From: an uncultured Lentisphaeria bacterium
GTDB taxonomy: Bacteria > Verrucomicrobiota > Lentisphaeria > JABSQK01 > CAJWLW01
NCBI GenBank assembly: GCA_913042885.1
Contig: CAJWLW010000200.1
Span: forward strand, 1 to 8,768
Reading direction: 5' to 3'
DNA length: 8,768 nucleotides
Shown here piece after piece: positions 1 through 6,389 of the stretch (position 1 is its first letter; the number at the start of each line of letters is the position of its first letter). Made by a program: the position numbers and the translations under genes. The notes under the pieces were generated by a model. It worked only from the letters and a program-made list of their open reading frames with translations. It was not told where the DNA came from and made no database searches.

Positions 1-2963
1 CGCGCAGCAGCGTTGGCGGGACACCGGCTTACATGGCGCCGGAGATGGCAATGGCGGACCGCCAACAGATCGGTGTGAGTACCGACATTTACCTGCTCGG
101 CGCTGTGCTGTACGAGTTGATCAGTGGGCACCCGCCGCATATCGGCCGGACGGTGAACGAGATGATGGATGCGGCGGCGCACAATGTCATCGAGCCGATC
201 GAGCCGCAGACCGAGCTGGCGGAGATCGCCATGAGAGCCATGGCCGACGTTCCGGCGGATCGCTTCGAGTCGGTCAAGCAGTTCCAGACCGCGCTCCGCG
301 CGTACCTGTCACACTCCGAGAGCATCGCCCTGTCCGAGCAGGCAATGCGCGACCTCGCCACAGCGCACCAGACGAGCGACTATAACGATTACGCTCAAGC
401 GCTGTTCGGCTTCAAGGAGGCGCTGTCGCTGTGGGACGGCAATCAGCCGGCGAGCGAGGGCAAATTAGCGACCCGTATGGATTACGCCGGAACCGCTCTC
501 GAGAAAGACGATCTTGACCTCGCCGACTCGTTGCTGCAGAAGACTCCGGGATTTCAGCCGCTGCGCAATCGCCTCACCGCAGCCCGTGAGCAGCGCCTCG
601 CCCAGCACAAGCGGCAGCGGTTTCTGGCTAATACTGTGCGTGGCCTGTTCATCGTTGTGCTGGTGACCTTGACGGTCGCGGTGATCTCGATTCGCTCTGA
701 GAAGGAGAAGGCCGAGATCGCACAGTTGAGCGAGAAAACCCAGCGGCAACGGGTCGAAGAGGAAAAAGTTCGTGTCGACGCTGCCCTGGTTCTGGTGAAG
801 GAGCAGCGCGAGCAGGCGGTCGGCGCTCGGCAGGAGGCCGAGGCGTCGCTTCACCGTGCCGAGCAAGCCAGCCGCCTCGCCGAGGAGCAGACCCTGCAGG
901 CGTTGCAGGCCCAAATCCAGGCGGAGGAGGCGAAACAACGGTCCGAGCGCTTACGCCAGCAAGCGGAACGCATGCAGCAGCAGCTCGCGGCCGAGGCCAA
1001 GAAAGCAGAGATTGCCCGTCAGGACGCCAACGCCGAGAAATTGAAACTGCAAGCCTTGCTCGAACGTGTGCGGCAGCAGGAACAGCAGAACGAAGAGACG
1101 GAGTCGGCGCTCAAACGCCAGACAGAGATCGCTGCCCAGGCGGAGCAGCGCGTCAAGTTGGCGGAACGCCATCAGGAGAAGCTCAAGTACATCACCCGCA
1201 TCACGGCGATCAACAAGGAAATCGGAAGTTTCAACCTGGCCGCCGCCCGGGCGGAACTGCTGAAATGCCCGGTCCAGCACCGCAACTATGAGTGGGGCCG
1301 GCTGCTCTATCTCTGCAGCCCGGAGGCGACAGTGCTGCGGGCGCACAAGGAGCAGGTGAACTCCGTGGCGTTCGTTGACGGCGGTAGCCGGTTAGTCAGT
1401 GGCGGCAGTGACCGCCAGGCGATCCTTTGGGACATCGAAAATGGCAGGCCGCTGACATCCCTGCAATGTGCGGCCGAGCTGCGCTATGTCGATCGGCACC
1501 ACGACAACGACGGACTGATCCTGGCAACAAGCAACGGGGCAGTGACCGAACGGGCTGCTAATGGCACCAAACAGATTCTGCGCAAGGCGACACCAGGGGC
1601 GATCGCCGTGTGCACGGCGCTGTCGCCCGATCGCAGCATCGGGGTGACGGGCTATCGCGACGGCCAGGTAGATGTGTGGCTGATCCGCAACGGTGAGCTG
1701 CTGCGGCGACTTGAGGCGCATCCGGGCGGTGTTACTGCTGTTGTCTTTGCCCCGAGCGAACGGTTTTTTGCCAGTGCCGGCCAAGATGGTTCCGTACAGA
1801 TCTGGCGGATCGACTCGCCACCGGCCAGTGCGCTCGACGTTGATATCGACAAAGTGACCACGCCGGACTGGGACGGCAGCCTCAGCCGGTGGGTTCCAAA
1901 CATCGCAGTGGAGGAGACTACGAAAGTAACCATCCAGCCGGTCATCGAACCGGTCGGTCGCCTCGAGCATAATGCGGCGGTGCAGGCCGTCTCTTTCGCA
2001 CCGGGTCGTCGCCAACTGTTGACTGCCAGCGGCAGCAGCATCCAGGTATGGGACATTGCGCGCCAGGAATTACTGCAGACTTACGAACATCACAACAGGG
2101 TCACAGCGGCAGCTTACTTTCCGGACGGCGACCGATTTGCCAGCAGCACCGCCGCCGGCACGGTCCACATCTGGCGCATCGACACCGCCCAGGAAACTCT
2201 GGTGATGCGCGGCCACGACGGTGCCGTTCGAGGTCTGACGGTATCGCCTGACGGCGCCATGGTGGCCACTGCAGGTGCCGACAACACGGTGCGCCTTTGG
2301 GATATCCTGGCGTACCGCCGGCTGATGGTGCTCGAACAGCAGTCCGCCGCCGTCCTTGCCAGCACGGCGTTCGGCGATCGCCTGATGACCGGTTCGCGTG
2401 ACGGCAGCATCCAGATCTGGCAACTCAACGACGGTGCCCTGCTACACACCCTGCACGGCCATCAGCAGCCTGTATGTGGCCTGGCATTGACAGGTGACGG
2501 CTTTGCCAGTATCAGCAGCGACGGCAAGCTGAATGTCTGGGATCACAGCGGCATGAATCTGCGCACTGCGCAACGCCAGCCGATCGCAGCGCAAGATCAG
2601 CCCGGTAACGACCTGCAGAGACCGGTGTATTCCCCCGATGCTTCGCTGTACGTGCATACTGCAGAACCGCACGTTGGGCTGCTGTCGCTGGCCGCAACAC
2701 ACAAACCGTATGCCTTCTTCCGCGGTCATGCGGCGGCGATCACCTGCGCCGCTTTTTCGCCGGACGGCAGTCGTGTCGTCACCGGCTGTCGCGATGAGAC
2801 CGCCAAGCTCTGGGACGTCCAGACCGGTCTCGAATTGCTGACGTTCGACGGGCACGGTGCGGCGGTCACCCATGCGAAGTTCACACCGGACGGTCGAACG
2901 GTGATTACCGGTACCGAAGACGGCCGGGTCTTTGTCTGGAAAGCCGAGGAATGGACGGAATAG
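1..2963 (+). CDS. Membrane Ser/Thr protein kinase with coiled coil and WD40 repeats (5' partial)
   Basis: The reading frame is open from the left edge, so the start, the ATP-binding lobe and the HRD/DFG catalytic motifs lie outside. The visible part begins in the activation segment with GTPAYMAPE (from about base 18), followed by the subdomain IX motif STDIYLLGAVLYELISG, which is diagnostic of bacterial Hanks-type kinases. Counting from the Met at base 33: end of kinase domain to about residue 92; a helical TPR-like stretch at 95-190; a very basic segment (183-196); one hydrophobic membrane segment at about 203-220; a Glu/Gln/Ala-rich coiled coil at about 222-388; a linker with NYEWGRLLYLC (418-428); then WD40 repeats to the end. 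The basic flank before the membrane segment suggests kinase inside and propellers outside the cytoplasm. The likely role is to sense an envelope signal and phosphorylate cytoplasmic partners. It leads an apparent operon with the sigma factor (38 bases downstream) and the FHA protein. The kinase identity is firm; signal and substrates are unknown. Confidence 0.93.
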   Translation, partial: RSSVGGTPAYMAPEMAMADRQQIGVSTDIYLLGAVLYELISGHPPHIGRTVNEMMDAAAHNVIEPIEPQTELAEIAMRAMADVPADRFESVKQFQTALRAYLSHSESIALSEQAMRDLATAHQTSDYNDYAQALFGFKEALSLWDGNQPASEGKLATRMDYAGTALEKDDLDLADSLLQKTPGFQPLRNRLTAAREQRLAQHKRQRFLANTVRGLFIVVLVTLTVAVISIRSEKEKAEIAQLSEKTQRQRVEEEKVRVDAALVLVKEQREQAVGARQEAEASLHRAEQASRLAEEQTLQALQAQIQAEEAKQRSERLRQQAERMQQQLAAEAKKAEIARQDANAEKLKLQALLERVRQQEQQNEETESALKRQTEIAAQAEQRVKLAERHQEKLKYITRITAINKEIGSFNLAAARAELLKCPVQHRNYEWGRLLYLCSPEATVLRAHKEQVNSVAFVDGGSRLVSGGSDRQAILWDIENGRPLTSLQCAAELRYVDRHHDNDGLILATSNGAVTERAANGTKQILRKATPGAIAVCTALSPDRSIGVTGYRDGQVDVWLIRNGELLRRLEAHPGGVTAVVFAPSERFFASAGQDGSVQIWRIDSPPASALDVDIDKVTTPDWDGSLSRWVPNIAVEETTKVTIQPVIEPVGRLEHNAAVQAVSFAPGRRQLLTASGSSIQVWDIARQELLQTYEHHNRVTAAAYFPDGDRFASSTAAGTVHIWRIDTAQETLVMRGHDGAVRGLTVSPDGAMVATAGADNTVRLWDILAYRRLMVLEQQSAAVLASTAFGDRLMTGSRDGSIQIWQLNDGALLHTLHGHQQPVCGLALTGDGFASISSDGKLNVWDHSGMNLRTAQRQPIAAQDQPGNDLQRPVYSPDASLYVHTAEPHVGLLSLAATHKPYAFFRGHAAAITCAAFSPDGSRVVTGCRDETAKLWDVQTGLELLTFDGHGAAVTHAKFTPDGRTVITGTEDGRVFVWKAEEWTE
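1332..2942 (+). repeat. WD40 repeat array (about ten blades, some degenerate) within the kinase gene
   Basis: Repeated units end in WD-type dipeptides: ILWDI, VDVWLI, VQIWRI, IQVWDI, VHIWRI, VRLWDI, IQIWQL, LNVWDH, AKLWDV and VFVWK. Several start with GH or an equivalent (RGHDGAV, HGHQQPV, RGHAAAI, DGHGAAV) and carry the SPDG/TPDG turn. Ten recognisable units plus weak segments around residues 475-515 and 845-893 could form two seven-bladed propellers, though this is inferred from length. A stretch of about 50 residues (594-644) between two units has no WD40 character. WD40 propellers are protein-binding platforms; in this position the array is probably the sensor or docking part of the kinase. 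Confidence 0.88.
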
Positions 2964-2987
2964 CGGCAAGACAGGCCACGGGGATAC

Positions 2988-2993
2988 GGGAGA
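2988..2993 (+). promoter_or_regulatory. Ribosome binding site of the sigma factor gene
   Basis: GGGAGA lies 8 bases before the ATG at 3002. This decides the start: the in-frame ATG at 2951 overlaps the kinase gene, has its purine run directly abutting the start codon, and would add 17 residues unlike the family's N-terminus. Confidence 0.6.
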
Positions 2994-3001
2994 ATTTGCG
3001 A

Positions 3002-3610
3002 ATGGATCATATCACGCACGAAAGCCTGCTGATTCGCATGCAGGACATCCAGGACGGGCAGGCCTGGAATCAGTTTCATCAATATTATCGTACGCTCATC
3101 CTCAACTTCGCGCGCAGCCGCGGCTGCTCAGGCGACATGTCGCAGGACGTGCTGCAGGAGAGTATGATCACTTTGACGAAGGTGATGCCGAACTTTCGGT
3201 ACGACCGTGTGAAGGGCAAGTTCCGCACGTTTCTGTTGACCATTGTGTCGAGCCGGATCGTCGATGCTTTCCGGCGTGAGCGTAAGTATCAGGAATGGCG
3301 GACCGACGACAACGAGCAGACCCCGACCCTCGAAAACACAGCCGAGGAATGGGTGTCGAATTGGGAGGATGACTGGGAGCACGAGTGGCAGCAGCATCTG
3401 TTGATGCATGCGCTCGATCGTGTCAAAAAGCGGGTAAAACCGTATATCTTCGAATCGTTTCGCATGTATGTGCTGGAACAACGGCCGGCAGCGGAGGTGA
3501 CCGCATCGTTGGATGTTTCGGAGAACACGATTTATCAGCATCGCCGACGGATCGTTTCGATGTTGCAGCAAGAGGTCAAAGCGATAAAGCTGGAAATCGG
3601 AGAGATGTAA
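3002..3610 (+). CDS. ECF-type RNA polymerase sigma factor, kinase-linked
   Basis: The 202-residue protein has the two-domain layout of extracytoplasmic-function sigma factors. Region 2 covers about residues 8-95 and includes the core-binding helix (SQDVLQES, 47-54), the FRYDRVKGKFRTFLL stretch (65-79) and the basic end DAFRRERK. A Trp- and acid-rich linker (about 115-130) leads to region 4 (about 135-195) with the helix-turn-helix ASLDVSENTIYQHRRRI. This pattern, including the paired W residues in the linker, resembles the ECF group frequent in Planctomycetes. It would direct RNA polymerase to a dedicated set of promoters. No anti-sigma factor gene is visible; the gene sits between a membrane kinase and an FHA protein, so control by phosphorylation is likely. 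The region 2.2 acidic motif, usually DAED, reads MSQD (residues 46-49), losing two charges and gaining a Ser. The family is firm; the mode of control is inferred. Confidence 0.9.
   Translation: MDHITHESLLIRMQDIQDGQAWNQFHQYYRTLILNFARSRGCSGDMSQDVLQESMITLTKVMPNFRYDRVKGKFRTFLLTIVSSRIVDAFRRERKYQEWRTDDNEQTPTLENTAEEWVSNWEDDWEHEWQQHLLMHALDRVKKRVKPYIFESFRMYVLEQRPAAEVTASLDVSENTIYQHRRRIVSMLQQEVKAIKLEIGEM
3599..3604 (+). promoter_or_regulatory. Ribosome binding site of the FHA gene
   Basis: GGAGAG sits 5 bases before the ATG at 3610, inside the last codons of the sigma factor gene. It supports the short start at 3610 over in-frame starts further upstream, which would run out of frame through the sigma factor gene. 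Confidence 0.55.
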
Positions 3611-4053
3611 TGAGCGACAATTTCGAACAACAACTGGTGACCGCTTATCGCCGCACCCGCGCCAGTGATCAGCTCGAAGACAATTCCCGGCGCTTGCGCA
3701 AGACCCGGCAACTGCTGCTTAATCATCCACCGCCGCCGGAGCCGGGAGCATACGTGCTCGTGGTTCAGAGCGAAGTGGCCCCCTACTGGTTGTCACTGCA
3801 CAAAGGTACGACGGTCGGACGGAGCGACGACGCAGCAATCAAAGTGTCCGGAAAATGGGTGTCGGGTGTGCACTGCTGCTTCGAAGCGGACGGCACCGAT
3901 TGGGTCGTCGTGGATCAGGACTCGACCAACGGACTGCAGGTCAATGGAAATCCCCGCACACGTCATATCCTTAGCGAAGGCGACGCGATCCAGGTTGGCA
4001 GTTGCCTGCTGATCTTTCTGCAAGTGCGGAAAAACGAAACGACGGTCGACTGA
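3610..4053 (+). CDS. FHA-domain protein (phosphothreonine reader)
   Basis: The 147-residue protein has a polar, charged N-terminal segment (1-45, ending in a short proline run) and one forkhead-associated domain at about residues 47-138. The hallmark FHA residues are all present: VGRS with Arg71, Ser85 and His88 in VSGVHC, and the DSTNGLQVNG loop with Asn107. In the family these contact phosphothreonine peptides. There is no signal peptide or membrane segment, so it should act in the cytoplasm. The start codon overlaps the sigma factor stop by one base (TAATG), which implies translational coupling and near-equal production. It probably docks onto the phosphorylated kinase or sigma factor. Several Thr residues in the N-terminal segment (11, 16, 32) could be phosphorylation sites, as in small FHA regulators of the GarA type, but no GarA-like sequence motif is recognised. 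Domain assignment is confident; the partner is inferred. Confidence 0.9.
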   Translation: MSDNFEQQLVTAYRRTRASDQLEDNSRRLRKTRQLLLNHPPPPEPGAYVLVVQSEVAPYWLSLHKGTTVGRSDDAAIKVSGKWVSGVHCCFEADGTDWVVVDQDSTNGLQVNGNPRTRHILSEGDAIQVGSCLLIFLQVRKNETTVD

Positions 4054-4056
4054 CCG
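4030..4056 (-). terminator. Possible intrinsic terminator of the minus-strand operon
   Basis: On the minus strand, just past the solute-binding protein stop codon, CGGTC and GACCG pair around a 4-base loop, followed by the T-rich tract TCGTTTCGTTTTT. The stem is only 5 base pairs and the T tract is interrupted, so this is a weak candidate. It overlaps the 3' end of the FHA gene. Confidence 0.3.
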
Positions 4057-4060
4057 GTGG

Positions 4061-5143
4061 CTATCGAGTTTTTTCGCCGCGGATTTTCTTCTTCCAATGC
4101 GTCATCCACCCCTTGGAATTTTGCGCGAACAACCGCCAGTCCACCTTTGACGGGGTGATCTGCTGTTGGGTCATCCACGCCGGGATGCGATCGGCCGGCA
4201 CGTCCGCCCGAGCCGGGATGCGATCCGACTCATTCACCTGAATAACGAGTTCGCTACGGGTGAGAAAATTGTAAAAGACAGCAGACGCCTCGATGTTGGG
4301 CGCGCCGGCGACGACGGCGAGCCCTTCCACCTGCACCGGCGTCGGTGACACCGGCACAACGACCTCGAGCGGATACGTGCCGGCTTGCTGCTGGCGATGC
4401 ACGTCGGCCAGGTGCCAGATGGAAACCGGCGTGTCTGCCGTCAGGTTCTCATAGAGTTTGTCGGGCTCGACGTAGACGGCGGTATTGCCATGCAGCCGCC
4501 GCAGCCAATCGAAGCCCTTGCCCGGTTTGCCGTCGCGAGCATGCAGCCGGCAGATCAAAAGGCCGAATATGGTCTGCATGATATCTGACTGGACCGGATC
4601 TACCAGGACGATACGGTCTTGCCATTGCGGCTGCATCAGGTCGGCGAGGCTGGTGGGTGCTGTTTCGACGGTAAGGTGGTCACGGTTGTAAACGATGACC
4701 GTAGGTGAGATAAACGTGCCGTACCACAGATCACCCGGGGAGTGGTAGGCATCCGGCACATTGGCAGCCCAGGCAGGCGTGAATTTCTGCAGCAACCCTT
4801 CGGCGGCAGCGGCGGCCAGCAGCCTGTCGGGCACGCCGCACCAAAGATCAGCGCGGGGCTCGTCCTTTTCCGCCCGGAGCCGTTCCAGCAGTTCTTCGGC
4901 GGGCAGTGCGACCAACTCAACAAAGATTTCTGGAAAGGCGTTCTTGAAGCGGTCAAGACAGGCCCTTATATGCGCCTCGCTGTGGGCCGAATAGAGCACG
5001 AGATCGTACTTTTTTTCGACCGGCGGAAAAGACGTCACCGGGGCCACCGTTGCGAGTTGCGTTGATGGGGTCGTGTCATCGCGACAGCCGCTCAGGAGGA
5101 CAATTGCTGTTGCTACGGCGAATGTGATTAGGCAACTCCGCAT
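4061..5143 (-). CDS. Lipoprotein solute-binding protein of an ABC transporter (Fe(3+)-type family)
   Basis: The 360-residue protein starts with a lipoprotein signal peptide: a hydrophobic stretch at residues 5-17 and lipobox LLSGC with the modified Cys at 20. The mature part has the order of motifs typical of family 1/6 binding proteins for ferric iron or small organic ligands: LVLYSAHSEAHI (48-59), EELLERLRAEKDEPRADLWCG (83-103), LWYGTFISPTVIVYN (139-153), APTSLADLMQPQWQDRIVLVDP (162-183) and the later EGLAVVAGAP (273-282). It would capture a ligand outside the inner membrane. The paired tyrosines of classical ferric-binding FbpA proteins are not evident, so iron is not assured. No permease or ATPase gene is adjacent. 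The ATG at 5143 shares its A with the nagA-like stop (TGATG) and is preceded by GGAGGAG; the TTG one codon earlier is less likely. It is the last gene of the minus-strand operon. Confidence 0.85.
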   Translation of the reverse strand: MRSCLITFAVATAIVLLSGCRDDTTPSTQLATVAPVTSFPPVEKKYDLVLYSAHSEAHIRACLDRFKNAFPEIFVELVALPAEELLERLRAEKDEPRADLWCGVPDRLLAAAAAEGLLQKFTPAWAANVPDAYHSPGDLWYGTFISPTVIVYNRDHLTVETAPTSLADLMQPQWQDRIVLVDPVQSDIMQTIFGLLICRLHARDGKPGKGFDWLRRLHGNTAVYVEPDKLYENLTADTPVSIWHLADVHRQQQAGTYPLEVVVPVSPTPVQVEGLAVVAGAPNIEASAVFYNFLTRSELVIQVNESDRIPARADVPADRIPAWMTQQQITPSKVDWRLFAQNSKGWMTHWKKKIRGEKTR

Positions 5144-6351
5144 CAATGCTCCTCCGGCTGCACGTTGCGGCGGTTGTAGACGATACGCCCTTCAACTATG
5201 GTCATCTGCACGTTGTGTTCGGCGTCGAGCACAACGATGTCGGCTCGGCGACCCGGCTTGATTTCGCCGCGGTCGGTAAGACCGGTACTGGCGGCAGGGT
5301 TGCTGGTGAAGCAGGCGGCAACTTCGGTGTCGTCGAGATTGGTGTAGGTGCTGAGGTTGCGGTAATCGTCGTCAAGGCAGCGGATCGAGCCGGCGAGCGT
5401 ACCATCTTCCAGCTCGGGCCGGCCGTCCCGGATGTGGGTGTCGTCTTCGCCCATCTTGAAGGTACCGTCACCAACGCCGGCGGCAGCCATGGAATTGCTG
5501 ATGCACACCAGCTTCTCATGCGGAATACAGCGGCAGGCCAGGTCGATCATGCCCGGATGAATGTGAATGCCGTCGGGAATGAGTTCGACCCAGAGCCGAG
5601 CGTCAGTAAGTGCCAGGGCTGCCAGACCGACGTCGCGCTGTTTCAGCGGTTCCATACTGTTGTAGAGGTGGGAGCATCGCGAGGCGCCGGCCTCGATGGC
5701 ACGAACCACCTGATCACGATTGGCAATCGTGTGACCCATCGCCGGGATGACATTTTCCGCACACAGTTTTTCTACAAGTTCGACCGTGCCGTCGAGTTCG
5801 GGTGCGAAGGTGAAGATCCGGATCTTGCCCTTCCCGGCCTGCAACAGTTCGGCGGTTTCGCCTAGGTCGATCGGGCGGATGTAGCGTTCGCGATGGGCGC
5901 CATGCTTTGAGGCATTGATGAACGGGCCTTCAATGTGAATGCCGGCAGCCACGGCACCGGGCAGCTGTTCGTCGCAGCAGTCGGCGAGTGACTCGACAAC
6001 GCGCTGGAGGCCTTCGCGCTCATAGGACATGGTGGTCGGGAAAAAAGTACAGACGCCATGGGCTGCCAAAATCCGAGACATCTCGGCGATATCGGCACCG
6101 CGGTCGGCATGCATGCAGTCGCAGCCACCGGTACCGTAGATCGAGGTGTCCACGAAACCCGGCAGAGCATAGCAGTCGGTCATGCTGAAGATCCGGCTGG
6201 GCTGTGTCTGCTTGAATGCGGACATGCCGCCGACGGCCAGGATCCTGCCACCGCGCAACACAATCGCGGCGTTGTTGATCCGGTGTGTCGGAGTCAGGCA
6301 GTGGCTTAACTGCAGCAGCAATTCGCCGTTGGTTTCGTGTGTCATTTCCAT
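5143..6351 (-). CDS. nagA: N-acetylglucosamine-6-phosphate deacetylase-like amidohydrolase
   Basis: The 402-residue protein matches NagA in length and motif order. Family members remove the acetyl group from N-acetylglucosamine 6-phosphate, feeding amino-sugar catabolism or cell-wall recycling. Seen here: PGFVD (64-68), HIEGPFIN with metal ligand Glu141, MGHT with His207, SHLYNSM with His228, PDGIHIHP with His263, DGTLAGS (316-322) and the C-terminal GEIKPGRRADIVVLD. The first HxH metal motif is replaced by Ser70 and Tyr72; E. coli NagA also lacks it and works with one metal. More striking, the ISNSMAAAG motif has Asn286 where homologues have the catalytic Asp (usually TDA or SDA). Activity is therefore uncertain. 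No nagB or sugar transporter is adjacent. The gene follows dnaG by 27 bases and overlaps the downstream start by one base. The start at 6351 is provisional: no clear ribosome binding site, and an in-frame ATG at 6345 is equally possible. Confidence 0.88.
   Translation of the reverse strand: MEMTHETNGELLLQLSHCLTPTHRINNAAIVLRGGRILAVGGMSAFKQTQPSRIFSMTDCYALPGFVDTSIYGTGGCDCMHADRGADIAEMSRILAAHGVCTFFPTTMSYEREGLQRVVESLADCCDEQLPGAVAAGIHIEGPFINASKHGAHRERYIRPIDLGETAELLQAGKGKIRIFTFAPELDGTVELVEKLCAENVIPAMGHTIANRDQVVRAIEAGASRCSHLYNSMEPLKQRDVGLAALALTDARLWVELIPDGIHIHPGMIDLACRCIPHEKLVCISNSMAAAGVGDGTFKMGEDDTHIRDGRPELEDGTLAGSIRCLDDDYRNLSTYTNLDDTEVAACFTSNPAASTGLTDRGEIKPGRRADIVVLDAEHNVQMTIVEGRIVYNRRNVQPEEH
5149..5155 (-). 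promoter_or_regulatory. Ribosome binding site of the solute-binding protein gene
   Basis: GGAGGAG on the minus strand ends 5 bases before the ATG at 5143, within the last codons of the nagA-like gene. It is the strongest Shine-Dalgarno sequence on this strand and supports coupled but efficient translation. Confidence 0.6.
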
Positions 6352-6370
6352 ATGGACTGAACGCAGAATT

Positions 6371-6389
6371 CCGCAGCGTCAGACTGCGG
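6371..6389 (-). repeat. Short inverted repeat at the end of dnaG
   Basis: CCGCAG and CTGCGG form a perfect 6-base-pair stem with a 7-base loop that contains the dnaG stop codon. No T tract follows on the minus strand, so it is not an obvious terminator. It could slightly stabilise or attenuate the transcript between dnaG and the nagA-like gene, or be chance. Confidence 0.3.

Noticed and set aside
696..1196. Repetitive-looking GAG/CAG-rich DNA as a possible DNA repeat element
   Set aside because: It follows the coding of a Glu/Gln/Ala-rich coiled coil; there is no exact repeated unit at DNA level.
1392..2015. Minus-strand open frame of 207 codons opposite the WD40 region
   Set aside because: The plus strand encodes clear WD40 repeats here; the minus-strand product has no recognisable features.
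2951..3001. Upstream ATG for the sigma factor
   Set aside because: It overlaps the kinase gene, has no properly spaced ribosome binding site, and adds residues unlike ECF N-termini; the ATG at 3002 has GGGAGA at good spacing.
4043..4074. Plus-strand intrinsic terminator after the FHA gene
   Set aside because: The hairpin and the T6 run are separated by 12 bases, too far for a normal intrinsic terminator.
5146..5865. Long plus-strand open frame of 239 codons opposite the nagA-like gene
   Set aside because: It is antisense to a clearly conserved gene, has no recognisable domain, and such mirror frames are common in GC-rich DNA.
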